From contig JAMKCF010000016.1 in the NCBI GenBank assembly GCA_023634235.1, forward strand, positions 3,086,001 to 3,150,000: a stretch of 64,000 nucleotides of DNA, read 5' to 3'. Positions 45,240 through 56,689 of this stretch are shown piece by piece. Below the pieces are notes generated by a model, which saw nothing but the letters and a program-made list of their open reading frames with translations, searched no databases and was not told where the DNA came from. Each line of letters starts with the position of its first letter. The stretch's first letter is position 1. Source of the stretch: Pisaster brevispinus (taxonomy: Eukaryota; Echinodermata; Asteroidea; Forcipulatida; Asteriidae). Made by a program: the position numbers and the translations under genes.

Positions 45240-45810
45240 ATTGGTACATAAGGTATATTTTGTAACCTACAAGGTACAAAAGTCTAGGTACAAGGTACAA
45301 GGAAGGTACATTGTGCAAGGTACAAGATACAAAGGTACTTGTCCAATGTACAAGATATAAGTTACAAGTTATAGATTCACGGTACAAGTTTCAAGTTACA
45401 AGGTACAAAGTACAAGGTACATGTACAATGTACAATGTACAATGTACAATGTACAGGGAACATCGTAAAATTAGGTACAAGGTACAAAGTTCTAGGTACG
45501 AGGTATAAGGTACAATGTACACGGTACAAGTTACAACATACAAGGTACAAAATACAAGGTACGAAGTACAAGGTACAAAGTACAGAGTACACAATAAAAT
45601 TAGGTAAAAGGTACAAAGTTCTAGGTACAAGGTATAAGGTACAATGTACAGTGTACAAGTTACAAGGAACAGAATACAAGGTACCGAGTACAATGTACAA
45701 AATACAATTTACATGTACATGTACATGTACAAAGGTACAGGTTCAGGGTACAAAGCTCTAGGTACAGGGTATAAGGTACAAGGTTCTTCATGTAGGTACA
45801 AGGTACACAA
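45240..45810 (+). repeat. GGTACAA-based array with ~129-bp higher-order period
   Basis: Nearly the whole block is built of GGTACAA / TGTACAA variants. TAAAATTAGG recurs at 45466 and 45595, and CAAAGTTCTAGG at 45485 and 45614 (129 bp), with a third form at 45751 (137 bp). Stop codons are rare in several frames because of the repeat, which explains overlapping 100-codon open frames on both strands. Confidence 0.85.
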
Positions 45811-45829
45811 ATATACATACATGTATAGA

Positions 45830-47600
45830 GTGTCTGCCCCTTGAAACCAAGGGATCCAGGCTTGTTGACAGTTGCAAGGATGTCCTCACTTCACTTTTTA
45901 GTATACAAACAATGGGAAAACAAAGACAAGTCCTCAATTGATGAGGTCAAGAAACATACATGTCCAGGATATGTACAATGTAGTGCATGTATATACACTT
46001 CTAATGACAATGAGAGCAGAATTTCACTACTTATGTACATGTTATATGTATACACAACTTGATGAAGCCAAAACCTTACCTTTATACAATGAATAGAGTA
46101 CACTTTGGTCTCCACTACTGTTCCAAAAAGTAGATTTTCAATCACCAACCGCCATAGCTTCCCTCCACTACAACAATTCACCATGCCACAAACAACAACC
46201 ACATACCAACACCAGCGCAATAAATCCCCCAGTACTACTACAAACCCCAAGCCAAGAACCCCGGCTGTCTGGTGGTGGCTAGTGCCCATGCAATGTGCCA
46301 GCCCAGCAAGTCAGGGCTAACTCAATAACATGGTTTGGGGACTCGGTACAGTTGCAATCCTAATTCGCAAGGCCAGCTCAACGGCCAACATCCAGCTGTT
46401 GCACAGCGGAGAGCTCAGTGACATCTTGGAGGTTACTTCAAGAGCCCTGGGTTGGCCATAACTCCTCTACACACACACCGTGGGTAGGCTCCTAGGCAAG
46501 TCTTGCTGGGAGAGACTTCTGATTCACATACTCAACGGGTGCACCACCTCTTTCAGTACCCATTTTGTGTTTTGCATTATGGATCTACAATGCCCAGGTT
46601 TTTTTTCAAAATTCGTAAAAAAAAACTAATAAATAAGTCTTTCTCACCAAACAAAATATATCTTGCTGGTTTGTGATGCCTTGGTCAGGTGTGATATTTG
46701 GTCCTCAGAAAAAAATAGGAACATTTTATCGAGTACAAGGGCTGACCTGCATGCACACATAGTGTAGGCTTCAATAAACTCTTCAAAATATTTAATCACA
46801 ATTTTCAGATTTTTCCAAGGGCAAAAAATTTGGAAATCAGACTAAAAGTAGGATGAATATCATGCCTGCTTGGTACATCCTAAAGTCAATAGTAATTCTT
46901 GAGTGAAAACACCATCTCAAGATAACATGTATATTAAGGGGTCAAACATGTACGATTGATGACACTTATTGAGTGCATAAAAAAGATTGTACATGTACGA
47001 TAATGACGCTTCCGGAATACATAAAATAGATCGTACTACGACCTTGGCACTGAAAGACTTAATAAGACTGAAACATTTTTGATGTACAAGTATGTTCAGT
47101 TGTTGTCCATTAATGTATATTCAAGTGAACAATTTGTCACAGATGCCACTAATTGATACCATACACACAGGTTTGTAAATGGTGTATACCGAGGACACCC
47201 CTTTGTTCTCCCATTGTTTGAAATTAGGTTTTTTTTACGCTCTTCTTACGGGCACACGTTTTTGAATGATTTGCATCCTAAATTAAAAGGCAATAAAAGA
47301 AGAAGGATGCGTGTCAGTTTGAGAAACCTCAAAAAAGGAGCAAAACAGACAATTTCTGTTTTCTAAGTAAGTGATACATTTCAATGCACATGTGTAACAA
47401 CAAGCTTTCAAACTTGGAATGAAATTGTAGGCCTGGACGATTAATGTACAAAACATGCACCTACAAAAAGAAAACTTCAAAACAAATAGTTTTGCACACG
47501 ATGTGCCAGCTCCTGGGTTCTCCAAAAACACAAGCTACCAATACCATGTATTGAGCTGATACATCTGAATGTCGGCCGATACCCACAAATTAAGCTGCAA
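45830..47600. other. No gene recognised
   Basis: 46090-46330 is C/A-rich and not repeated elsewhere. No splice-flanked open frame was found in the stretch. Confidence 0.3.
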
Positions 47601-47615
47601 CAAATTGTCTTTTTT

Positions 47616-47835
47616 TTCTCTCTTTTTTCAGATCTAACTCACAAAAACCATTCAGAATCCAGATTGCATGGCGGGGCTTTTAAAACCAAAGATCAACACC
47701 AAGTAAAAAACATGACGAGGACCTCATTTCAATTCAGCGTTCCTCGCCCAAACTTACAAACTTTGGGTCCAGAGTGCCTCAGAGTTTTGACAAACCTTGG
47801 TGAGAATTCTGAGATTGTGGCGTCAGTGAGGAATC
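47616..47835 (+). repeat. Family N repeat
   Basis: CAGATCTAACTCACAAAAAC, GGGGCTTTTAAAACCAAAGA and TTTCAATTCAGCGTTCCTCG match 29110-29310. Confidence 0.6.
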
Positions 47836-48279
47836 AAGTATTTTGATGTATAAAAATGTGAGGTTTTATCCGAGAGATATCATTCCTTTTAACTTAATAC
47901 AGATCTTTGTAGAGGTCCACTAGTTCAACTTGCCACATTTCTGGAGTTTTCTAGCGTCACTCAATCATCAATGTTCATTGTCAAACCTGACAAGCGTCAA
48001 ACCAAACCCCTCCATCTCTGTCTTAAGAAATTCTTGCCTCCTTCGGGGGTTTATTAGGGGAGCCAAGCTCCCAGACGACCCTCACTGCTTAATCTTGGCC
48101 TTGGCTTTGGTGAAGATCGAGAGTGAAGGAGAGGAGAGGGTACGAACGTAAGGAGAACTGCAAGACGTAGTTTCCTCCTCAGGGTCTGTCTGGCTTGCTG
48201 GTATTAATCTTGGGAACGTAATGCTGATGTTTTGCAGACATTTGTTTTTTAACAGCGGGAGGGTTCAAATCAGTTCATT

Positions 48280-48655
48280 AAAGGCAAGGCATACCTTTGG
48301 ATTTTGGAACCGTTCGATTGTTTCAATCCTACATAAATGTGGATACACACAACAAAAGTGACCTGTGAAATGTTCATTTCAAAAGGTGGTAGCGGTTTTG
48401 AAGTATCGCAGAAAATCTGGAGAGGTTATGTCTACGCAGGAAGAACAATCCGTAATCGGAATACACAATCTGAGAAACGTTTCACGCATGAAACAGTTTT
48501 TTTGATTTACATTTTTTAAAAATCTTTTTCTCTAAAACGATATTCCTTCAGAAGGGAATCACTTCTCATAATGTTATGTATTATCAACAACTCCAGTGAT
48601 CTTCACCAAAGTAAATTTCTAAGGTCATTAATTTTTGGAGTAATTACCAAAGGTA
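48280..48655 (+). mobile_element. Family E MITE, variant copy
   Basis: Contains ATACACAATCTGAGAAACGT with TTCACGCATGAAACAGTTTT, and ends AACAACTCCAGTGATCTTCA, GGAGTAATTACCAAAGGTAG. The left part (CATACCTTTGGATTTTGGAA) is a variant end not shared with 41463-41850. Confidence 0.65.
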
Positions 48656-48905
48656 GACCCTCTCTTTAAGCATTTGTTGGTTTGAAGTTTGCTCAAACCG
48701 TGAGACTAAAAAGACCCACAATATTCCCAGAAGGGGATCAGAGACCTCAATCCTGAGAGCCTTGATTCCTTGTTTTTGCTTGCTTAGAGATTGTTGGTAG
48801 TTTACTTCTAGAGCTTTGTTAAAGATACTCTCTGTCTCTCTCAAAAAAGTATTCTTTATCCCTGATGCAAACTTAGGATTCGAACTGCCTCTGGCTACCG
48901 AGAAA

Positions 48906-48977
48906 GCTCAGTGGTCTTGTGGTAAGACATCCGCTCTAGAATGGCAAAGGTCATGGGTTCAAATCCCACCTGAGTAG
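48906..48977 (+). tRNA. tRNA-like pseudogene or SINE head
   Basis: GCTCAGTGGTCTTGTGGTAA resembles a D arm and GGTTCAAATCCCACC a T arm with B box. The anticodon arm pairs poorly, so it is most likely a tRNA-derived retroposon head and not an active gene. No T4 terminator follows immediately. Confidence 0.35.
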
Positions 48978-49502
48978 TGTACCCATGGATTTTGTTCACA
49001 TGACATGACATGAGTATAAATGGAATTCTATTTTAAGTGGTAGCTTGTGACTAAGCAAGACATTATATCAAACTCAAATGGTTTATTGAAGAAGACCTTT
49101 TTGAACTTAAAGTATACACCTTGTATCAAAAATACAGTTAGATTTGTTTGTTCTTGAGAAAAGACTGAGAAAAGACGAAGTGTTTTCTCCAAAAAACATT
49201 GAATCAGTCCACATTTAGCAAGGTGACAACAGGTACCAACGCAGCTCTGGCTATATTGAGAACAGCATTCAAACGGACACCAAGGAAATCTGAATCTCCA
49301 AAAGTCACTTTTAGGCGATATTCGGAGATTCAAATTTATCAACATGTACTTTTATTGATTTTCTAACCAGCCCGGGTACTTCAGACAAAATAATTTCACA
49401 GGATGCTTAACCATTTACCATCTTTATAAAAATTACACTTTTTTTCTAGGGTCATTCTTTAGCCAAAGAATGACCCTACCTTGAAGCAAGTCACCATTGT
49501 TT

Positions 49503-49680
49503 CCTCGTTCTTCTGATGGAACTTAAAGTCGTGTAATACACGTAAAAGAACCCAATACACAGTCCCACTTAATATCGTTAAGAGAAGGGGTTTGCTCCAG
49601 TGTTTTCTGGTATGGTTGGCTGCAGATTGCACCACAGCACTTTGTAAACCCTTACATGGTGCTATGTAAATAAATAACTC
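49503..49680 (+). mobile_element. SINE S1, body without head
   Basis: TCGTGTAATACACGTAAAAG, AGAGAAGGGGTTTGCTCCAG and CACAGCACTTTGTAAACCC belong to the S1 3' body. The tRNA-like head is missing. Confidence 0.65.
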
Positions 49681-50099
49681 TAACGAACCTCCGCATACCT
49701 TATAGAAGAAAAAACTGAGTGCTTTGAGACACCCTGTGTGTGATAAGGTGCCAAGAACTCTGCATTATTACTAATATTAAAACATGTAACTATATAACTC
49801 TTTTGATGTAAAAAGGAATATTTTCATACCTCCAAAACATAATAACTACTTGTCCAAACAAAACTCACCCCTATTTCTGTGACGGGCAACAATCCTCTGC
49901 TTCAGCTAGAGACAGTTGGATCCAAACTTTCACAAAACCTAGGCTACAATAGTCAGTTGACTTCCGCTGAAGATTTTGCTTTTAAAAAAAGTTACTCCAG
50001 TTGATTCTCATCAGAAATCACCAGCAGGCAGCAAGGTTACAAGTCCACAATTGAATTGAACAGAATCCTCAACTTAAACAACTTCAAACGTTGGTCAAA

Positions 50100-50285
50100 T
50101 CTTCTGTCAAATTCTAAGTTCCGGCACAGACGTTTTCCTTATAACTAACAAATAAGAGATTAAGGAACATAAACAAGTTCCCCAGAAATGTTCTTCTGTC
50201 GGAATCCAAGTTCCGGCACACAAGTTCTCCTCACAGTTAACAAATCAGAGATTAAGGAAGATTAACAAGTTTCTCAGTTATGTTA
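50100..50285 (+). repeat. 92-bp tandem duplication
   Basis: TTCTAAGTTCCGGCACAGAC at 50112 and ATCCAAGTTCCGGCACACAA at 50204 start similar units, both with ACAAATAAGAGATTAAGGAA-like blocks. Confidence 0.7.
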
Positions 50286-50289
50286 TTCT

Positions 50290-51230
50290 CAAAGTCACCT
50301 GTTTATGAGCAACACATAGAAAATAGCTACCTACACTGCCAAAGTCAACCCACACTCCTTTCCAACGACTTTATAAGCTGCCGACGCGTATTTGCACACC
50401 AAAATCTCAGTGATTATAAACAGCAGGCTAGGAGAGTTTTAAAAGTCGTTGGTATTTATTTTGTGCATTCACAATAAGTCCAAGATTGAATCCTGAGATG
50501 AAGGTTGCTCTCTACCCACACCCAGTCCTAGTCAGCTGGAGGAATGGATCCATTCAGTCACAGCTCCAGCTACTTGTACATGAAGTTCTGTCTTGAAAGC
50601 AATCAATCCTTCAAACTTCAAGGTCCTTCAGCACAGTACACAAGCTAATGACGGGAAGCTAGTCTGACTGGACCCTGCACCAGGAGCAACTTGACAACTT
50701 GTCTGTCCTTAATAGCCTATTGCTTCAGCTAAACAAACATTCACTGATACTTGTTAACATGCTACCCTTGTGCTGGAGTAATCCTGGCTCAGTCATGACA
50801 GTCACCTTGACAATCAAACACCCAGGTACTGAATGTAGCCAATGACAAGAGCCGTCCACTGCATCACTGAACAGACAAAACCCACACCACTGCTTGCCTC
50901 TGAACACCCCCCCCCCCCATATCTTTCACCTCTCATAACCGCCTCCGAGTAAACCAGCCTCTGATTGGTCAAACCACTAGATGTCTGGCCCTACTAGCCA
51001 ATCACTGCCTTTGCTAGAGAGACACTTAAGGCTGCCCTAGGGGCTGGCATAATCTAATGTGAGGAACACATGTATCCTATTTAGTTTGAGACAGACCATC
51101 ATAGAGAAAGACAGAGTCTGACTGGGCCAAACACACAAATGTGGTTAGCACAGAAACAAAGCTTAGCAGAAATGCTTACCACACATTCCATAACATACTG
51201 TTTACGATTGATTCTTAAATGGAAGCTATA
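50290..51230. other. Unique stretch with CCAAT motifs
   Basis: No exon signals were found. 50830-51060 holds three CCAAT or ATTGG motifs (GTAGCCAATGAC, CTGATTGGTC, TAGCCAATCAC), with a C14 run between the first and second. It could be an old LTR or promoter; this is not established. Confidence 0.25.
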
Positions 51231-52165
51231 CATTCACTTATTTTAATGACAAGGTACCACCATATCTCAGGGAACTTCTCTCCCCAAATACTCCAAGTCG
51301 CAATCTTCGATCTACAGACATTAAACTTCTTCTAACTTCCCCTAAAACATCCAATGGCAATTGTGCCTTTTCAGTATCAGCTCCCAAACTCTGGAACTCT
51401 TCACCATAAAATATCCCAGCTACAGAATCTCTGGACATTTCCCAAAGAATGCTCAAAACTTATTTGTTCAGTATTGCTTATGACTGACTCTATATATAGT
51501 GTTTATTCACTTGTTTTTTTGTTGGTGTGCGAATCTCTCTTTAACCCTAACCATGCTAAATGCAACAATATGCACCAAATGGTAATAGTTGTTGTGATCT
51601 GTTGCATTTGGCAGTCAACTCAGATGTCATTTTTGGACTGAATTTGTTGCATTCAGCAGTGAAGTGACTTCATATAGGTTTGGGTGCTTCTATTGTATCT
51701 AACCAACTTATAATGGGTATTTCAAAATAATGTTTATGGGGAAAGTATTGAGAAGTATGATGTAATATTAGGTAAGAATCATAATTCAAATCATATTCAA
51801 AAGACTGTATAATAACAGTTAAACATTACACTTATGTGCATACTGTTGCATTTAGCAGGGCAAACACCATTGCTCAGTCCTAACACAAAACAACATGCCT
51901 GCACAATGTAACAAAATCCCTTGTTGCATTTTGTTGCATTTGGCATGGTTCTCATTTCAACTGTGTTGCATTCTGTTGTATTTGGCAGGCTTTGTGGAGA
52001 GACCCTAATGGGGCTTAGGGTTAATGTGCTCTATAATTACGTCCCTGTGTACCCTGACAATCTAAATATCTTGTCATGTATGCTTTTCTTAATTTCTTTC
52101 CCACAGCGCCTCGGAATATGTTTGGCCATAGATAGATGGCACTTCACAAATGTTGAATTATTATT
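51230..52165 (+). mobile_element. LINE 3' end interrupted by a MITE
   Basis: A plus-strand frame reads PYLRELLSPNTPSRNLRSTD, later NCAFSVSAPKLWNSSP, a stop, then IPATESLDISQRMLKTYLFS in the same frame. The pattern P-YL-x-ELL, R-LRS, FSV-x-AP-x-LWNSLP, LKT-x-LF is the usual C-terminus of CR1/L2-type LINE polymerases. After the MITE, 52105-52165 reads CAGCGCCTCGGAATATGTTT and ATGGCACTTCACAAATG, a typical LINE 3' tail ending in TTATTATTATT. Confidence 0.7.
51545..52020 (+). mobile_element. piggyBac-like MITE, copy 3, TTAA on both sides
   Basis: TTAA at 51541-51544 and 52021-52024 flanks CCCTAACCATGCTAAATGC and GACCCTAATGGGGCTTAGGG. Length is 476 bp. It lies inside the 3' untranslated part of a LINE fragment. 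Confidence 0.8.
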
Positions 52166-52169
52166 ATTT

Positions 52170-53130
52170 AAAATATTTCTTACTTGTAAACACCAATAAC
52201 AATTGAGTTTATAGCTCCATGGTTTACTGATTTGTCGAAAGTTATCAACATTTTTAAGGTCCTACTAGAGGATTATTAAGTCCCCGCCCCCCTCCCCTCA
52301 GCTCCACTGGGTTACTTTCATCTTCAATGTTTTTCTTCTTGTAGTCCTTTACTCAGAGTGGTATTTAGCCTTGTATGGGGCAAACTTGGCATAAAACATT
52401 TTTTTAGATTATTCAATCAAAAAACACAAGACCCCCAGACTTGGTTGTGAGTTTACTGGCTTCATAATAAAATCACCGGCCTTGAGCCTGCGATCCAGTG
52501 TAAAGTTCGAGCCCCGATGTTGACAAATAATTTTTCATCATTACAAGTAGCCCTCTGTTTACCATGGAGGAACGAAAGACCCATTTGCACTTTGTCCATA
52601 AATTCAACTACCATCGTCAGCAGTCCGACCTGAAGGGGGGAAAGATATGAAATCAACCCTCGCCCAACTCCCAAGTCCACATGGAAACTATCGTAAAAAA
52701 GAAAGGAAAAAAAAAAGGAAAGGATAAAAAAAAAGCCTTTGCATACAAAAAATGTTATGTTAATTTTATTACCAGCTTGCCAGCAATTCCTTAATTCCAC
52801 TGGGCTGTGACCTAAATCTCTGTAGTTGTATTACTATATGAGTTTACCCCTTGAGGAGAAAAAAATAGCCCAGTCACCTGAAAAATCACTGCAATGGAAT
52901 GATATATTAAAGATGCATCACCCGGGTATTTTTGCCAAGTTGTTGGTAAAAAACTGGGGTAAATATGAGATAGCTATTTTCCATTAGTGGAGGAATTCAC
53001 AAAGTTTCGTTTGAGACACCAAACGGAAACGAAAACCCTTCAGCGATCAGTAATAACAACAGGAACTTCTTAGGTGCTTTTAATCAATGCATCAATAGGC
53101 CTTACAATACTAATGCCTCTATTCATCAGG
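52170..53130. other. No gene recognised
   Basis: Purine-rich A/G run at 52700-52735 and otherwise unremarkable. 52440-52520 resembles 60110-60185 (CTTGAGCCTGCGATCCAGTG / GGCCTGCGGTCCAGTGTCAA), a short dispersed repeat. Confidence 0.35.
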
Positions 53131-53134
53131 CCCT

Positions 53135-53350
53135 AAGCAACTCCTAAGGAGTATGCAGCACCGGCAACCACATGGGCGCACAGCTTGCTAATCATTCACA
53201 TCAACAATCTCTACCCTTGCAGGTACCCATTTACTCCTGGGTGATGAGAAGCAATTAATGTTAAGTGTCTTGCCCAAGAACACAAGTGCCACATCCAGGA
53301 TTTGAAACCACACTCCGATGACTCAACAACATTCTGAGACACTAGAGGGC
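53135..53350 (-). mobile_element. tRNA-derived SINE S2
   Basis: The minus strand reads GTGGTTTCAAATCCTGG (mutated B box), then CACTTGTGTTCTTGGGCAAG and CACCCAGGAGTAAATGGGTA, matching 26653-26995. Confidence 0.65.
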
Positions 53351-53810
53351 CACAGATATTAAGTGTGTCAAATTGTTCACAGAGCCCGTGATACAAACTA
53401 ATACCTTTAAGGTGAGTCACCCACGCAAAATCCAAGAGTGACAACAAAACAACACAGAAATTTAAGTATTTTGTTTTGGGACGCACCTGTGCACAACATT
53501 GCAACTTTTTCCCCCCAACCTCGGCTGTCTCTCTACCATTTCTGATTTTCCGGCCCCACCATCGTCAGTTTTTATCGGCCTCTAAGTCCCTTACCACTGT
53601 CAAGTTCAACACCGGTCCCCATACATCTTGCTATTGGGTGATTTATGTGCAATCCGGCTGGTGACTGGTAATTATTTTCCAAGCGTGATCTCTTGAGATT
53701 TTGTTTTCCTTAAGCTTTAAGGGGAGACAATTTTACTAAAATTATATTTACTCTTTTAGTCTAAGTTACACTGGGATTGATCAGACACACAAGAATGGCC
53801 TACATGTATG

Positions 53811-54055
53811 GTGGCGTGTCGAGACCGAGGGGTCAAGCACACTGGACTCAAACTTTGGTGTTTCTGAGTGGGTTCGAGTCCCGGTCTTGACACTTGTGTC
53901 CTTAAGCAAGGCACTTGACCATTATTACTTCACCCTTCAGATGGGGCGTAAAAGTCCAATGTGCTACATGCGTGTATGTAATGCTCATACAGAGAAGGGG
54001 TTTGCCCCTGTGTTTCTGGCATGATCTGGCAGCCTTATAGTGTATATGCCCCCTC
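53811..54055 (+). mobile_element. tRNA-derived SINE S1, full copy
   Basis: The Leu/Ser-type tRNA-like head spans about 53811-53892 with GGGTTCGAGTCCCGGT as B box. The body GTGTCCTTAAGCAAGGCACT, CACCCTTCAGATGGGGCGTA and AGAGAAGGGGTTTGCCCCTG follows. This is the best-preserved S1 copy. Confidence 0.75.
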
Positions 54056-54239
54056 ACCTTGTAGGCCTATATCTTTCAAGGTGAGGTGTTCATCTCATAA
54101 AATTATTCTTAACAATCACCGCTTACTGGAAGTCTTAACAAGAACCTAAAGCCATCTGGCTCATTACATACATTTAAAAGACCACTCAAACAACCAGGAC
54201 AAATTTCATCTTTGAGAGGGCAAGGCCATTTTCATTCTG

Positions 54240-54355
54240 CAAAGGGCACTTTCATTGGGAAAATCTTCAAGTCTATGAGAAACTTTTCAAGTTGCACCAA
54301 GGCCAAGACCAGGGGCAACAGAAGCCATGGCCTCCGTGTAACCCCAGGCATGATA
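54240..54355 (+). repeat. Family G repeat
   Basis: GCACCAAGGCCAAGACCAGG then GCCATGGCCTCCGTGTAACC. Similar to 15530-15605 and 56513-56600. An open frame across it has no support as a gene. Confidence 0.5.
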
Positions 54356-54789
54356 ATTCAGCACTTGGGAGTGTCATTGATGACAGATATTGCACATTAT
54401 AAACGTATAATTAGCCCTTTAATCCTATCCATTCATGCTTCCTGCATTACCAAGAATGCAGTTACCACCTTTATGGTTGCATTGACCAATCTTTTGTCCT
54501 CACTTTTTCATTCTGACTGGGTCGTAGCCACCCCATTGTTTGTAAACTAATAACTTTGATTGGCTATATTTTCCCGCTTTTTCTGGATGCCTTCTCACAA
54601 TTCTTTGTGTTTGTGTTTGTTTATGCCTCTGATGAAGGTCCGGTTTAGATCGAAAGCTAGGGCCATCTCCCCTACCAGTTTTGTTATTATATTTATCATG
54701 GCGCCCAACACCAAGACCAGGTACTTCTTGGAAAATGTAAATTGGCATTAAAGCATGCGCAAAACATCGGTAAGATTGAAAATATAAAT

Positions 54790-55195
54790 GTTCAAAGATT
54801 TACACATGTTAAAAAATGGTCATGGTGTACTTTTGGTAATTACTCCACAAGTTTATGTCCATAAAAACTTACTTGGTAAAGAACACTGGAGAGCTGTTGA
54901 TTTTATAAAACATTGTTAGAAACGACACCCTTTGAAGTAATGTAGTTTTAGAGAAAGAGGTAAATGTTCATTCCAAAATTTGAATCTGAGAAAGGCTTCA
55001 GGCATGAAGCCTTTCTCAGGCATCTGAAAGCACACAATTCTATGCAACAAGGGTGTTTTTATTTATTTATTTTCTTGCAACTTCGATGACCGATTGAGCC
55101 CAAATTTTCACAGGTTGGCTGTTTTATGTACATGTTGGGATACACCAAGTGAGGATACCGGTCTTTGACAGTTACCAAAAGCATACCCTGCCTTT
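54790..55195 (+). mobile_element. Family E MITE with perfect central hairpin
   Basis: TTTTGGTAATTACTCCACAA at the left and TTTGACAGTTACCAAAAGCA at the right are mirrored ends. The centre has CTGAGAAAGGCTTCA (54986-55000), GGCA, and the exact complement (55005-55019). Confidence 0.75.
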
Positions 55196-55852
55196 AAAAT
55201 TCAGGAGTTTTTACAGTAAAAAGTTGAACTGTATGATGCGACGCCTCACTTCACACTAAAAACTCTCAAAATGTAGCAAATCCCCAAGAGACAATTCAAA
55301 GAAACTTCGGAAATAAATCCCCAGTCCAAGACAGGCGCTACTTAATACTTTGCACAAAGAAAGAAAAGCGTTTCGGGCAGTTAAAAGACAGGGTTAGGGG
55401 ATAAGTTACTTTTTTTGTCTTCCGAGGTCCAGCAGGACTCTCTGGCCTAATCTTTGAGGGTAGTCATCCGTATTCTAGACTAGTACTAAACTGTTCTCGC
55501 TCTGAAGGGGAAAAAAATGCAGCCAACTTCAGAGGGGATTAGCTTCTTCGGTCGGATTAACTTAACAGCGAAGTAACTTCTTGTCAGAACTCATTATTGC
55601 TATACCACTTAGCGTTTACATGTATATCTGGAGTTTAACGGTACGGTGAGATTTGACAATTTTGTCTTCACGGTTTCGGGGATGATCGGTGGATTGGGAG
55701 AATTTCTGAGGAGACTTTTAAGAAACAACGAGTTTGAGGTTTAGGTTTGAGTTGGGTAGGGATTGGTTTGACTTAAGATCGATGAAGATCGGAGTGCTTT
55801 GAGTTGAATGGCCGTGGTGTCAAGACAAGGGGTACATATACAGCAGGGTTCA

Positions 55853-56030
55853 CACCAGGTTTTTTCAAAACTGTGGGGCATTCTGGACCAAAATCTTTGG
55901 ATGTTTGGTCGAAGCATGCTGAATAGAAACAAGGTCTTCTGAATATTTTCTACTTGTTTATATTGGTTTTAAAAGCCCTACTGTGCAGTCTAGAGCATTC
56001 AATATGGTTTTCTCTTGATTTTTTGAGAAA
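55853..56030 (-). repeat. Family N repeat, inverted
   Basis: TTTTTTCAAAACTGTGGGGC, AGCATGCTGAATAGAAACA and GGTTTTAAAAGCCCTACTGT are reverse complements of family N blocks. Confidence 0.5.
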
Positions 56031-56237
56031 TTATTCTATAGGCCTATTTATTCATTATGTTTTTTTGCTTGCATATCGGCCAAAATTGGCGTGTATCCAC
56101 ACGCAATTTGCACGTCTGGCCCAATATGCTAGCTTGTGCATGGGGAGAATCCTGTATAGACTGCATTCTTCAAAGCGTCAATAATATGGTTTCTTTGGCC
56201 TCGTCTTAGCACTGCCATGCCACTCCTAGAGCATAGA

Positions 56238-56500
56238 AAGCCCTTTTTATTCACACTGTATCTCTTATCCCCATGGAATACAGCCCTGAGTAGGCCCCGG
56301 GAGTTTTTTTAACCCCGCAGTTACCCCAGCGCACTTTCACACTGTATCCCTATTCCACGGGTTCCGGTTGCACATTTCAAGAATAACTCAGGGTTATATG
56401 GCTTACCCCTACTCCAGAGAAGGGGTGGCTATTCCTCTGGGTATGCCCATTTGCCAGGGTAGATCAGGGGTAAAGCGATCCAAGTGTGAAAGGACTGGCC
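56238..56500. mobile_element. MITE with TTCACACTG-type inverted ends
   Basis: AAAGCCCTTTTTATTCACAC at the left is mirrored by GTGTGAAAGGACTGGC at the right. The GC-rich interior has ATTCCACGGGTTCC and CCCCTACTCCAGAGAAGGGG, and a second internal TTTCACACTGTATCCC. Confidence 0.5.
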
Positions 56501-56512
56501 GTTATTCCCGGG

Positions 56513-56600
56513 GAAACCCTTCAAGGGGCATCAATGCCAAGACCAGGGGCAATAGAGGCCATGGCCTCCTTGGCCTTCATGTAATTCCAAGCCTGAACTT
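56513..56600 (+). repeat. Family G repeat
   Basis: AACCCTTCAAGGGGCATCAA, TGCCAAGACCAGGGGCAATA and GGCCATGGCCTCC. Confidence 0.5.
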
Positions 56601-56689
56601 ACAAGACAAAAGTTGCCAATGGTAAAGAAGAGGAGTATGAATGCAGCCAACAACAGTTGCCTACGGTAAGGAACAGGGGTTAAAAGTGC

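Noticed and set aside
45377..45761. Tyr/Leu/Pro/Thr-rich and Tyr/Lys-rich open frames of about 100 codons on both strands
   Set aside because: Direct translation of the GGTACAA tandem array; stop codons are simply rare in the repeat unit.
54640..54680. CTGATGAAGGTCC..ATCGAAAGCT as a Penelope-like element end
   Set aside because: The resemblance is too short and no other part of such an element could be found around it.
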